Assembly (NCBI RefSeq): GCF_000306115.2
Contig: NZ_AKWX02000004.1
Span: 124,001 to 188,000, forward strand
Source of the DNA: Leptospira wolffii serovar Khorat str. Khorat-H2
Lineage (GTDB): Bacteria; Spirochaetota; Leptospiria; Leptospirales; Leptospiraceae
Length of the DNA: 64,000 nt
Direction: 5' to 3'
In this document: one piece after another, positions 34,568 to 42,848 of the stretch
How the letters are laid out: every line of letters begins with the position of its first letter
How positions within the stretch are numbered: position 1 is the first letter of the stretch
Position numbers and translations under genes: made by a program
Notes under the pieces: model-generated
Databases searched by the model: none
What the model was told of the DNA's origin: nothing
Seen by the model: only the letters and a program-made list of their open reading frames with translations

Positions 34568-35531
34568 GACCAAGGAATTCTCCGATCTTAGGACCAAAAT
34601 TTCGAGGGAAGAAGCCGGGCTTCGGATCGATATTTTTCTTGCGGGTCGTTTCACCTATCAATCCCGTTCGCATTGGAGAAGAATATTAGAAGAAGGTAAA
34701 ATTCTAGTTCAAGGAAAAAAGCCTAAGCCTTCTCATATTCTGAGAGAAGGGGAGGAGATCGTCTATTTGCCCGAAGAAATCGCAGAGCCTCCCGTGCGGA
34801 CCGATTTTCGGATTCTATACGAAGACGAAAGATACTTCGCAGTGGAAAAACCGGGAGACCTGCCGGTTCACGCGGCGGGAAGATATAGAAAAAATAATTT
34901 AGTCGATCTGATCGAGTCGGATCCTCGCTTTGCCAGACCCTATCTCATACATCGATTGGACCGGGAAACTTCCGGGCTTGTGATCTTCGGAAAGGATAAG
35001 GAGGCCGCCTCCCTTTTGTCGGAACAATTCGCCAAGCGCACGGTGCATAAGTCTTATATAGCCTTTGTCTGGGGAGAGTTTCCGAAGAGACTTTCCGCCC
35101 GCGGGATACTCACATCGGATCCTCATTCCGCAATCCGAAAAAAGAGAAGGTTCCTTTTCGATTCGCAAAAAGGCCCGGAACCGGGAGAAGAAACGGAGTC
35201 GGAGTCTTGCAATACTCGATTTCGTAAAATCGGAGTCGGTAGTATAAAGGGACGATCTTACTCTAAAGTGTTATGCCGTCCGCAAACAGGGAGATTGCAC
35301 CAAATACGAGCCACTCTCTATTCTTTAGGATTTCCTTTGTTAGGGGACAAGATGTACGGGTCCGACGAAAAAGTGTTCTTGGATTTTATAGAAGGAAAGG
35401 AGCCGGACCTGGATTCCCTATTAGGAATGTCTAGACAGGCATTGCATTCCAGTTCTATTTCTTTTCTGCATCCTTTCCGGGGAAAAAGAATCCGGATCCG
35501 AAGTCCTCTTTCGGAGGATTTCCCTGTATGA
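34560..35531 (+). CDS. RluA-family RNA pseudouridine synthase with unusual start
   Basis: RluA-type enzymes isomerise U to pseudouridine in rRNA or tRNA. The chain carries an N-terminal S4 RNA-binding domain (SHWRRILEEGKILVQG) and the catalytic motif YLIHRLDRETSGLVIF, whose HRLDxxTSG contains the nucleophilic Asp, plus GRLHQIRATLYSLGFPLLGD. The start is a problem. The only ATG, GTG or TTG in frame and upstream of the S4 domain is an ATG at 34410, overlapping the preceding gene by 158 bases with an Arg/Ser-rich shadow-like translation. A CTG at 34560 sits about 9 bases after GGAGG and next to the preceding stop. I give the CTG position, but the start is open. The stop overlaps nhaC (ATGA). Which uridine it modifies is unknown. 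Confidence 0.8.
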   Translation: MDKTKEFSDLRTKISREEAGLRIDIFLAGRFTYQSRSHWRRILEEGKILVQGKKPKPSHILREGEEIVYLPEEIAEPPVRTDFRILYEDERYFAVEKPGDLPVHAAGRYRKNNLVDLIESDPRFARPYLIHRLDRETSGLVIFGKDKEAASLLSEQFAKRTVHKSYIAFVWGEFPKRLSARGILTSDPHSAIRKKRRFLFDSQKGPEPGEETESESCNTRFRKIGVGSIKGRSYSKVLCRPQTGRLHQIRATLYSLGFPLLGDKMYGSDEKVFLDFIEGKEPDLDSLLGMSRQALHSSSISFLHPFRGKRIRIRSPLSEDFPV

Positions 35532-36997
35532 GTCGTACAGAACCGGGCCTCTGGCTTTCCTTAGTTCCTCTTTTCTTTTTGATCGTTTCTTTGACGAGTG
35601 CCGGACTACTATTCGGAGGAGGCATCGCTGAAGGTCCCGCTCAAATTCTTCTATTTACCGCGGGTGCGATCTCTGCGGGGATTTCCAGACTTAGAGGAAT
35701 CGCGTGGATACGAATCGAAGAAACCGTTTTGGATTCCATGAGGAACGTGCTGCAACCGATCGTGATTCTACTCTTGATCGGAGCATTGATCGGAGTTTGG
35801 ATCCGTTCCGGGATCGTTCCCGCTTTGATCGTTTGGGGGCTGGAATTATTGAAGCCTGAGATTTTTCTTCCTTCGGCGATTATTCTTTCTTCAGTGGTTT
35901 CTTTAGCTACGGGTAGTTCCTGGTCCACTGTGGGAACCATGGGAGTTGCCCTAGTAGGAGTGGGCGCGGGACTCGGACTTCCTTTGGGGATGGTGGCGGG
36001 AGCCATCGTATCCGGAGCTTACTTCGGAGATAAACTTTCTCCATTTTCGGAGACCACGAATCTTGCGTCTTCGATCACCGGAGTTTCTCTATTATCGCAT
36101 ATTCGTAATATGGCTAGAACTACCTTGCCTGCTTTCGGCATCTGTCTCATCGCCTTCGGTTTTTTAGGAATGGGAACGGAATGGAAAGGAACTTCTTCCG
36201 CAGTTTCTCCCGTCATTTCCGTTTTACGTTCGGAATTCGCGATCTCCTGGATATTACTACTTCCTCCTTTGATCACTTTCTGTATGATCTATATGAGGGT
36301 TTCCGCGATTCCTTCCATCTTCATCGGCATAGTGACCGGTGGAATCTGTGCGCTTTTCACACAGTCCAATCTTTATTCCGTTTCGGGGGAATGGAGAGAA
36401 TCGGTTACCTCCGCATTCAAGATTCTAGTCAGCGCCGCTTCGGAAGGAACGAAATTGAAAACAGGAGAACCTATCGTCGACGGTCTTCTTTCCAGGGGTG
36501 GGATGTCCTCGATGCTTCCGACTGTATGGTTGATTCTCTCCGCCATGTTTTACGCGGGTACTATGGAGGGAGGAGGCATGACGAAAAGCATCGCAGATTC
36601 CATCTTGAAGTGGGTGGGAGGGCGGTCTTCGCTTATCGCAAGCACGGTATTTACCTGTCTCGGCGTGAATTTGCTTTGTGCAGACCAATATTTGGCCATC
36701 GTAGTGCCGGGGAAGATGTTCAAGGAAGCCTATCACAGACGAGGTATGGATCCTAGAAATCTCTCCCGTAGCCTGGAAGATTCCGGAACTATGACCTCGG
36801 CTTTGGTTCCCTGGAATTCCTGCGGAGCGTTTATGGCTGCGGCACTAGGAGTTCCTACCGCCGTTTATCTTCCTTACGCGTTTTTAAATTTACTTTCTCC
36901 CGTCTTCTCTTTAATTTCGGGTGCTACGGGTTGGGGAATCGCGGGAAGATCGGATGGACTTTCGGACAAACCGTCGGAAGAAGGGTTCGGTTCTTAA
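35528..36997 (+). CDS. nhaC: Na+/H+ antiporter NhaC family
   Basis: NhaC-type proteins exchange Na+ for H+ (or malate/lactate in relatives) across the inner membrane. It has 489 residues with about 12 helices. Motifs are LATGSSWSTVGTMGVALVG, VAGAIVSGAYFGDKLSPFSE (the family's signature helix region with Asp), MYAGTME-like FYAGTMEGGGM, CADQYLAIVVPGKMF, and EDSGTMTSALVPWNSCGAFM. The ATG overlaps the preceding stop. The ion specificity cannot be read here; Na+/H+ is the default assignment. Confidence 0.9.
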   Translation: MSRTEPGLWLSLVPLFFLIVSLTSAGLLFGGGIAEGPAQILLFTAGAISAGISRLRGIAWIRIEETVLDSMRNVLQPIVILLLIGALIGVWIRSGIVPALIVWGLELLKPEIFLPSAIILSSVVSLATGSSWSTVGTMGVALVGVGAGLGLPLGMVAGAIVSGAYFGDKLSPFSETTNLASSITGVSLLSHIRNMARTTLPAFGICLIAFGFLGMGTEWKGTSSAVSPVISVLRSEFAISWILLLPPLITFCMIYMRVSAIPSIFIGIVTGGICALFTQSNLYSVSGEWRESVTSAFKILVSAASEGTKLKTGEPIVDGLLSRGGMSSMLPTVWLILSAMFYAGTMEGGGMTKSIADSILKWVGGRSSLIASTVFTCLGVNLLCADQYLAIVVPGKMFKEAYHRRGMDPRNLSRSLEDSGTMTSALVPWNSCGAFMAAALGVPTAVYLPYAFLNLLSPVFSLISGATGWGIAGRSDGLSDKPSEEGFGS

Positions 36998-37165
36998 GCT
37001 GGAAGCTACTTCGGTTTCCATAACATTCGTTAGAAGAATATGTTTTAAAAAAAGATTTGTGCTTCTTCTGAACTATGCGAAAATAGGATAAAAGTGAGCA
37101 AAAGCTCACATTTTGGGAAAGCGATTTCCCGGTTCGATATATACGTTCAAAATAAGAGGACTCCG

Positions 37166-39169
37166 ATGCCGAGATTCCAAATATTCAAGAGATACGTTTC
37201 CTTGCTAGGTCTCCTGGCATTGGGAGTGATGATCGGGAGTCTGGCCTTTTCCTGCGGGAGCAAGGAAAACGAGCCGGACGGGTTTGCGCATGTGGTCATG
37301 ATAGATAACGCCTTCTCTCCACCTATGCAAAAAATTCCTGTGGGGGGAACGATCGAGTTCGTGAACTCCGGAGCAAATCCGCATAACGCGATTGCGGTAG
37401 ATAAGTCCTGGTCCACCGAAAAAGCCTACGGAAATATCGTAATGCCTAGGGGTTCCAAGATCAAGATCAGTTATCCTAAGGAAGGAGTATTTCCTTACTA
37501 CTGTAGTTTCCACGCTTCTCCCGACGGAAAGAACGGAATGGTGGGCGATATAGTCGTGGGTAACGCTGCCTATAACCCTGCCGCCAGAGCCGGGAAGAAC
37601 TGGAAAACCACCGATAAATTCTCCGGAGTCACTCGCAAGGTTCCTCAAGTTTATCCTACCATCCAAAACGCTGTGGATGCAGCTTCTCCCGGAGACCTGG
37701 TTCTTGTGGACGAAGGCGTCTATTACGAGGAGGTCGTGGTTACGACTCCTTCACTAGTGATCCGAGGAACGGATAGAAATAAGGTCATCTTAGACGGGCA
37801 ATTCCAAAGAGGAAACGGAATCATCGTAGTCGGGGCGGACGGGGTAGCGGTCGAGAATATGACCGCTAGAAACTCCACATTGAACGGTTTCTTTTGGACG
37901 GGTGTAAAAGGTTACCGCGGTTCCTATCTAACCGCGTATAATAACGGAGACTACGGAATCTACTCCTTTGACTCAGTAAACGGAGTATTAGAACATTCTT
38001 ATGCGTCCGGTTCTCCGGATGCCGGAGTATACGTGGGGCAATGTTATCCTTGTAAGGCCATTCTCTACGATCTGATTTCGGAAAATAGCGCTCTCGGGTA
38101 TTCCGGAACCAATGCCGGTGGAGAGTTATATATCATTAGCTCCATTTGGAGAAACAATGTCGTGGGATTGGGGCCGAATTCCTTGGATAGAGAACTTCTC
38201 CCTCCGGAAAGGGAAACTACGATCGTAGGAAACCTGATCTACGATAATAATAATTTAACCGCTCCGATCAAACCTCTGGAATATCCTTCTTACGGAACCG
38301 GAATATTGATCGCAGGGGGACTCCGAAATATCATCAAGAATAACGTAGTGATCGGTCATGATAATTACGGAATCGCGATCTTCCCGAATTTGGACGAGAA
38401 TTTCTGGTTCTCCCACCAAAACGTGATCGAAGGGAATTTGGTACATTCTTCCGGTTTCGGAGACCTGACTCAGGCGGGTCCGATCGCTGTGGGTAACTGT
38501 TTCTCCGGAAACAAATTCCAGACTTCGGTTCCTCCTTTATTAGAAAAAACGAATTCATGCGGTTCCGGACTCCGTTTGCCGATGGGGGGAGAGATATTTA
38601 CCGCTTTGAACGCTCTCTCTTTGATGGTGGATGCGACCCACGGAAATTATCCTTCGGGTGATTGGAAGAGCCAACCCATTCCTCTTGCACAGGAAAACAT
38701 GCCCGGCGGAGTCGGGGCCCCGATTAAACCTGCGCTTCATCCTTTCGAGGATTTCGGTTTGGACTTGAATAAGGTCGCTTTGCCTAAGGAAGCGGAGAAG
38801 ATTCTCGCGGAGAGAAAACCGAAATTCGGGGACGTTCTCGGAGGATTCTCGGTTCCTAAACCGTTGGATATCCAAATCGTTCTCTTCCGCTGGTTGGGAT
38901 ATTTGCTTCCTATGCTACTTTACGTCTGCCTTGTGAGCTTGAGTATTTACGACCTGGCATCCAAATCGCAGGCTAGCCTTGGAAAATACCTTTGGTTGGC
39001 GTTTGTGGCTCTCGTCCCTTATCTGGGGGGAGGAGCGTATCTGCTTTCCGGTAAATCCTCCTATCCGAAATATCTACGCTTTACCGTAGTCTTTGCGGGT
39101 TTTGGAGTCTCGATCGCATTTATCCTTTATTTGGGACTTACGATCGTAGGAAACGTGGGAGCCGGTTGA
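37166..39169 (+). CDS. Lipoprotein fusion: cupredoxin + NosD-like beta-helix + membrane tail (copper locus)
   Basis: This is a 667-residue protein in three parts. The signal ends in a lipobox (SLAFSC, Cys30). Residues 40-130 are a plastocyanin-like type 1 copper domain with all four ligands: His73 (NPHNAI), Cys113, His116 and Met125 (YYCSFHASPDGKNGM). Residues about 160-500 form a right-handed parallel beta-helix of the NosD/PbH1 type (ILDGQFQRGNGIIVVGADG, IYDNNNLTAPIKPL). The C-terminal 100 residues have two or three membrane helices (FRWLGYLLPMLLYVCLVSLS and ALVPYLGGGAYLLSG). ATG at 37166 has AGAGGA five bases upstream; the upstream 24 codons in frame lack an RBS. NosD helps load copper into nitrous oxide reductase, so a copper-delivery role is inferred. 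Confidence 0.8.
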   Translation: MPRFQIFKRYVSLLGLLALGVMIGSLAFSCGSKENEPDGFAHVVMIDNAFSPPMQKIPVGGTIEFVNSGANPHNAIAVDKSWSTEKAYGNIVMPRGSKIKISYPKEGVFPYYCSFHASPDGKNGMVGDIVVGNAAYNPAARAGKNWKTTDKFSGVTRKVPQVYPTIQNAVDAASPGDLVLVDEGVYYEEVVVTTPSLVIRGTDRNKVILDGQFQRGNGIIVVGADGVAVENMTARNSTLNGFFWTGVKGYRGSYLTAYNNGDYGIYSFDSVNGVLEHSYASGSPDAGVYVGQCYPCKAILYDLISENSALGYSGTNAGGELYIISSIWRNNVVGLGPNSLDRELLPPERETTIVGNLIYDNNNLTAPIKPLEYPSYGTGILIAGGLRNIIKNNVVIGHDNYGIAIFPNLDENFWFSHQNVIEGNLVHSSGFGDLTQAGPIAVGNCFSGNKFQTSVPPLLEKTNSCGSGLRLPMGGEIFTALNALSLMVDATHGNYPSGDWKSQPIPLAQENMPGGVGAPIKPALHPFEDFGLDLNKVALPKEAEKILAERKPKFGDVLGGFSVPKPLDIQIVLFRWLGYLLPMLLYVCLVSLSIYDLASKSQASLGKYLWLAFVALVPYLGGGAYLLSGKSSYPKYLRFTVVFAGFGVSIAFILYLGLTIVGNVGAG

Positions 39170-39214
39170 TCCGGCTCAGAATAGAACATTAGAATTTATT
39201 TAAGGAGTTTATTT

Positions 39215-39529
39215 ATGGCAACTACTCAGATTTTAGAACCGGGTTTCTTCACTCTTCTATTCAATTTTTACGGATATTATATCTTCTATATCCTTTTCGC
39301 TCTTTGGGCGCCTTTGGCATTGATCGACCTTTCCAAAAGGGACGATGTGACCCCGAAACAAGGCAGTCTTTGGGCGGCGGCGATCGTTCTTGTTCCCTTG
39401 ATCGGAGCGGGAGCCTATCATATCGCCGGGGGTTCCAAGATTCCTTCCTGGGCCAAGACTAGCTTGGTTTACGGAGGTATAGGTTTATTAGCGCTGACGC
39501 TCGTAATTTCTACGATCGCCCGTTTCTAA
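39215..39529 (+). CDS. Small three-helix membrane protein, related to the tail of the preceding protein
   Basis: This is a 104-residue, three-helix membrane protein of the PLDc_N-like layout. Its middle and C-terminal parts (ALIDLSKRD, VTPKQGSLWAAAIVLVPLIG, GAGAYHIAGGSKIPSWAK) match the order of the C-terminal tail of the upstream protein (YDLASKSQASLGKYLWLAFV, ALVPYLGGGAYLLSGKSSYP). They seem to be duplicated modules. RBS AAGGAG is eight bases upstream of the ATG. It lies between the cupredoxin-beta-helix gene and the oxidase gene, so it is probably part of a membrane complex. Confidence 0.75.
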   Translation: MATTQILEPGFFTLLFNFYGYYIFYILFALWAPLALIDLSKRDDVTPKQGSLWAAAIVLVPLIGAGAYHIAGGSKIPSWAKTSLVYGGIGLLALTLVISTIARF

Positions 39530-39542
39530 TCGGGAGTTAAAA

Positions 39543-40571
39543 ATGAATCGGAAGGATTTCCTTCGCTGGTTGGGAATAGGGGGAGCCGGGATTGCCGCCG
39601 GGACCGGGCTTGCCGGCTTCGTCTCCTCCGATAAAAAAGGAGGGGAGATTTGTAGGACCTTCCCTCAAGCTCCCGCACAGGGCGCGAATCTTTCGGTTCG
39701 TCTTCCCGGAGCCATCGGAGGGAACTCCTACGGAAGTATGGTGCATCCTCCTATGTATACGGATGCATCCTTTCTTTCCCGCATGGAACTGCATTCTTCC
39801 ATTCCCCAGGCTCCTCCCGGAAATTCGTTTCAAACCGAAATGAATATCATAGAGATGCCTTTAACCGTGGCTCATGAAACGGTAATGAATGCTTGGACTT
39901 TCGATGGGATCGTTCCGGGAAAAGTACTACGAGCGAGGCTAGGGCAGAATATGGAGATTCTTTTCAGAAACCATTCTTCTCATCCTCACTCCGTTCATTT
40001 TCACGGGACCCATGATCCGCAGCAGGACGGTTGGGAACCGATCGCTCCGGGAGCAGAAAAGACTTACAAGATCCAAGCGGGTCCGATAGGTTTCCATCCT
40101 TATCATTGTCATGTTCCTCCTTTGGCGAGTCATATGGCGAAGGGGCTTTACGGAGGATTCATAGTGGATCCTCCCGGAGGCAGACCTCCTGCATTGGAAT
40201 TCATGCTTATACTTGCCGGCTGGGATCTGAAAGAGGTCGGTAGAAACGATATCTATGCTTGGAACGGAATCGCAGGCTTTTACGATCGCTTTCCGATCAA
40301 GGTTCCGGTGGGTAAGAAGGTTCGCTTGTATATAGCGAATATGACGGAATACGATCCGATCGCATCCTTCCATCTTCATTCCCAGACATTCGACGTATAT
40401 CGAACCGGAACGAAACTGACTCCGGACGAACATACGGATGTGGTTACATTAGGACAGACGGAGAGGGTAATTATAGAATTTACTCTGACCAAGCGCGGCA
40501 GATATATGTTCCATCCCCACCAGACTCATATGGCGGACAGAGGGGCCATGGGTTGGATCGTGGGTGTTTAA
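39543..40571 (+). CDS. Two-domain multicopper oxidase
   Basis: This 342-residue protein has an N-terminal Tat-like signal (RKDFLRWLG, an RK variant, then a hydrophobic stretch). Two cupredoxin domains follow. Domain 1 has HPHSVHFHG and HPYHCHVPPLASHMAKGL. The Cys, the flanking His residues and the later His fit a type 1 centre; the axial ligand position is Leu, as in laccases and unlike nitrite reductase. Domain 2 has FHLHSQTFDV and MFHPHQTHMADRGAMGW, giving the HxH pairs of the type 2/3 trinuclear site at the trimer interface. It is therefore a small laccase-type oxidase rather than CuNIR. It may oxidise Cu(I), metals or phenols in the periplasm. It is followed by a SCO protein. Confidence 0.88.
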   Translation: MNRKDFLRWLGIGGAGIAAGTGLAGFVSSDKKGGEICRTFPQAPAQGANLSVRLPGAIGGNSYGSMVHPPMYTDASFLSRMELHSSIPQAPPGNSFQTEMNIIEMPLTVAHETVMNAWTFDGIVPGKVLRARLGQNMEILFRNHSSHPHSVHFHGTHDPQQDGWEPIAPGAEKTYKIQAGPIGFHPYHCHVPPLASHMAKGLYGGFIVDPPGGRPPALEFMLILAGWDLKEVGRNDIYAWNGIAGFYDRFPIKVPVGKKVRLYIANMTEYDPIASFHLHSQTFDVYRTGTKLTPDEHTDVVTLGQTERVIIEFTLTKRGRYMFHPHQTHMADRGAMGWIVGV

Positions 40572-40595
40572 GAAGTGGTTCTAATATTATAATTT

Positions 40596-41192
40596 ATGAA
40601 ATTGAATAAATACGTTTTCCCCGTGGGGATTTTGGTTTTAGGCCTCGTCGCCGGATATTTCGGTCGTAAATTCTCTCAAGACGGAAATTTTGCCTCTTCG
40701 GACCCGGTGCCGGAATGGAAAACCGCGGTCTTAAAGGATACCTCGGGCAAAGACGTTCGTTTGGGAGAATTGCCCGGAAATATATTCGTGCTTTATTTCG
40801 GATTCTCTCATTGCCCGGATATGTGCCCCATGGCTTTAACGGATATCGAAAAGGCTTTCAGTCTTTTGGGAAATGATGCTCAAAATGCGAAGCCAATTTT
40901 TATAACCGTGGATCCTGAGAGGGATACTCCGGAGGTCTTGCGCAAATATGTGGAGAGGTTTCCCGGGAAGGATCTAGAGGCATTGACCGGAACGAAAGAG
41001 GAAATCGAAGGACTCCAGAAAGGATTCGGTAGTTTTTCCAGAAAGGTCCAGGCTCCTAACGCTCCCGACGGTTACGGAGTCGATCATAGTCTTTTCATTT
41101 ATTTAGTGGATAGGGAAGGGCGGATTTTAAAAGCATTTCCGACAGGGATCAAGGGAGAAGAATTGGCCGAGGAGATCCGAAAAGTTTTGTAG
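40596..41192 (+). CDS. SCO1/SenC family copper chaperone
   Basis: SCO proteins deliver copper to or reduce cysteines of copper enzymes such as the CuA site. This is a 198-residue protein with an N-terminal membrane anchor (YVFPVGILVLGLVAGYFG) and a thioredoxin-fold domain. The copper ligands are CPDMCP (CxxxC) and the distant His in GVDHSLFIYLVD. LYFGFSHCPD and FITVDPERDTPEVL are family landmarks. All ligands are intact. It ends the copper locus; 190 bases later an IS element begins. Confidence 0.95.
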   Translation: MKLNKYVFPVGILVLGLVAGYFGRKFSQDGNFASSDPVPEWKTAVLKDTSGKDVRLGELPGNIFVLYFGFSHCPDMCPMALTDIEKAFSLLGNDAQNAKPIFITVDPERDTPEVLRKYVERFPGKDLEALTGTKEEIEGLQKGFGSFSRKVQAPNAPDGYGVDHSLFIYLVDREGRILKAFPTGIKGEELAEEIRKVL

Positions 41193-41201
41193 ATAGGAAA
41201 A

Positions 41202-41252
41202 GGGCGGGCACTCGCTAACTCTAATCGAAACGGGATTTCCGTTCAATAATCT
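41202..41252 (+). repeat. Flanking repeat left of the IS (GGGCGGGC...TTTCCGTTCA)
   Basis: This segment and 42664-42715 share, in the same orientation, GGGCGGG near the start, CTCG, and ACGGRATTTCCGTTCA at the other end, with a diverged middle. Near 41360 the reverse sequence CCCGCCC occurs as well. It appears to be a degenerate repeated element into which the IS inserted, or which it transposed with. Confidence 0.4.
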
Positions 41253-41385
41253 ATCATTTGGTCAATAAATTGACAGTTCCTACATGAATACTACGCATAC
41301 TTTTTTGTTTGCAATAGTTAGATTTTTCTGATATAGCGAAATCCGTCCCTTTCTCCCACTAAGCCCGCCCCCTCCACCCAAACTC

Positions 41386-41436
41386 TGTACGTCCGGGAAC
41401 ATAGGTAACAGTTTAGACCGGAGACATGGGTTACAC
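41386..41436. repeat. Left terminal inverted repeat of the IS
   Basis: It reads TACGTCCGGGAACATAGGTA and further, then CCGGAGACATGGGTTACAC. Compared with the complement of 42611-42661 it matches over most of its length, with an indel near the outer end. Confidence 0.8.
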
Positions 41437-42558
41437 TTTTAATATCCTAGAGACCTTCTGTCTTTTTTCATCAAATATTCCTATTTTAACAAAGCTAAAA
41501 TAAATTGTCCAAATACCATCCTCCACTGGCTCGAAGCCTATATACTCGCCCCCTAAACTTTTAGTAACAAAGAACCTTTTATTCTTCCAATAAAAATTCC
41601 CATCATCCACCTTCCGGACCTCGAAGTGACCAGGGTAAGAAATCTCCGGTATACGATTCGGAAATGATCTTGTAGATGCCTTATAAAAATGAGATGGTGT
41701 CTTTTGCCCTAAGGCTTCGTGAGGACGTTCGTTATTGTATTCTTTCCTAAACCTATCAAAAGATTTTTGCTGCTGCTTCATATTCGAACGGATTGGATAA
41801 ACAGCTTCTGCCTTTAGGGTCCTGTGCATTCTCTCATGCCTTCCGTTCTCCTGTGGCTTGCCCGGCTGGATACGTTCGGGTAAGATTCCTAATTTGATCC
41901 ACCAAGTAGAAAGTAGCGAAATTCCTAATCCTGCTGCAAAAGGGATCCCGTTGTCTGTTCGTATTGCATTAGGAAGTCCATATTCCCTAAAACATCTCTC
42001 GAATTCCTTTTTAGTTTCATATGTTCTTGTTCCGGATAAACCCTTGCAACAGAGTAAGAAGCGGCTATATCCGTCTGAAATCGTTAACGGGTAACAACGA
42101 ATCCCATCCTTTAACTTAAAATCTCCTTTGAAATCTGCACACCATACTGCGTTTGCATGATCATACCCCTTGAAAGGTTCAGAGTATCTTGCCATTCCCT
42201 GCCGTTTCTTTTTAGATTTTACTAAACCTCTTTTTTGCAGAATGATTCCTATCGTGCTTGCAGCAGGCCAGTCCAACTCCGGATGAGAATTTTCCAGAAA
42301 CGCAAGAAGCTTTCGAGGCCCCCAGGTTGGATGATCTTTACGAATTCCTATGATCATCCTTTCTTCGGCAAAGCCCACTTGATTCGGATTTGAATGTGGA
42401 GCTCGATTTTTATCTAATAATCCTTCAGGACCTTCTTTACGGTAACGGTCCAGCCATTTGTAACCGGTCTTCCTACTTATACCAAATGTCTCACAAAGAG
42501 AACTCATCGATACATTACCATCGCAGACTGCTGCAATGAATTTTACTTTCTCGTCCAT
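41431..42558 (-). CDS. IS481 family transposase
   Basis: The protein has an N-terminal helix-turn-helix (CDGNVSMSSLCETFGISRKT), a second helix-turn-helix-like segment (DWPAASTIGIILQKRGLV) and an rve DDE integrase core. The core shows VWCADFKGDF (first Asp), IRTDNGIPFA (second Asp) and GRHERMHRTLKAE (Glu), with the C-terminal NNERPHEALGQKTPSHFY typical of IS481. The catalytic D-D-E set is complete, so the transposase may be active. I prefer ATG at 42558 with AGAGG eight bases upstream over the start at 42603. There is a single frame, so no frameshift-regulated fusion. Confidence 0.93.
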   Translation of the reverse strand: MDEKVKFIAAVCDGNVSMSSLCETFGISRKTGYKWLDRYRKEGPEGLLDKNRAPHSNPNQVGFAEERMIIGIRKDHPTWGPRKLLAFLENSHPELDWPAASTIGIILQKRGLVKSKKKRQGMARYSEPFKGYDHANAVWCADFKGDFKLKDGIRCYPLTISDGYSRFLLCCKGLSGTRTYETKKEFERCFREYGLPNAIRTDNGIPFAAGLGISLLSTWWIKLGILPERIQPGKPQENGRHERMHRTLKAEAVYPIRSNMKQQQKSFDRFRKEYNNERPHEALGQKTPSHFYKASTRSFPNRIPEISYPGHFEVRKVDDGNFYWKNKRFFVTKSLGGEYIGFEPVEDGIWTIYFSFVKIGIFDEKRQKVSRILKV

Positions 42559-42610
42559 AGGTGACACCTCTTTCCACGGCAAAGGATTAGCCCTCCTTTG
42601 CATACGTTTA

Positions 42611-42661
42611 GTGTTACCTATGTTCCCGGTCTATTTTGTTACCCATGTCTCCGGTTTGTAC
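42611..42661. repeat. Right terminal inverted repeat of the IS
   Basis: It reads GTGTTACCTATGTTCCCGGT at its inner end and GTCTCCGGTTTGTAC at its outer end, complementary to the left repeat. Confidence 0.8.
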
Positions 42662-42663
42662 CC

Positions 42664-42715
42664 GGGCGGGGGCTCGTCTGTTCTGGTCGGAGGAACGGAA
42701 TTTCCGTTCAGAATT
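42664..42715 (+). repeat. Flanking repeat right of the IS
   Basis: GGGCGGGGGCTCG, a diverged middle, then ACGGAATTTCCGTTCA. It is the partner of 41202-41252, in the same orientation. Nothing else coding is seen in 42663-42848. Confidence 0.4.
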
Positions 42716-42848
42716 TTCACGATTGGTTGGGATGCCGGCCGGGCTGCGGCCTTCCTGAATAAAATTACACTCTACCTACTGCTTCGTGAAGCGCGCTAGG
42801 GGGGATGTTTGCGATCTCTCTATGATTTTGGTCGGATTAAATTCGATT

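Larger units (their letters stand above)
41386..42662 (-). mobile_element. IS481-type insertion sequence
   Basis: This is a complete element of about 1.28 kb with one transposase gene. Each end carries an imperfect inverted repeat of about 50 bases (41386-41436 and 42611-42661), and each of these contains two similar direct units of the form CCGGRRACATRGGTWACA. The stop codon of the transposase is inside the left repeat. I could not identify a target-site duplication by eye. The inner boundaries are clear from the paired repeats; the outermost base may be off by a few. Confidence 0.85.

Noticed and set aside
36998..37165. Possible upstream start of the cupredoxin fusion at 37094
   Set aside because: The upstream 24 codons have no RBS and precede a clean signal peptide and RBS at 37166.
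37166..41192. Nitrous oxide reductase (nos) operon
   Set aside because: The beta-helix resembles NosD, but no nosZ, nosR, nosF, nosY or nosL is visible, and the oxidase is laccase-like.
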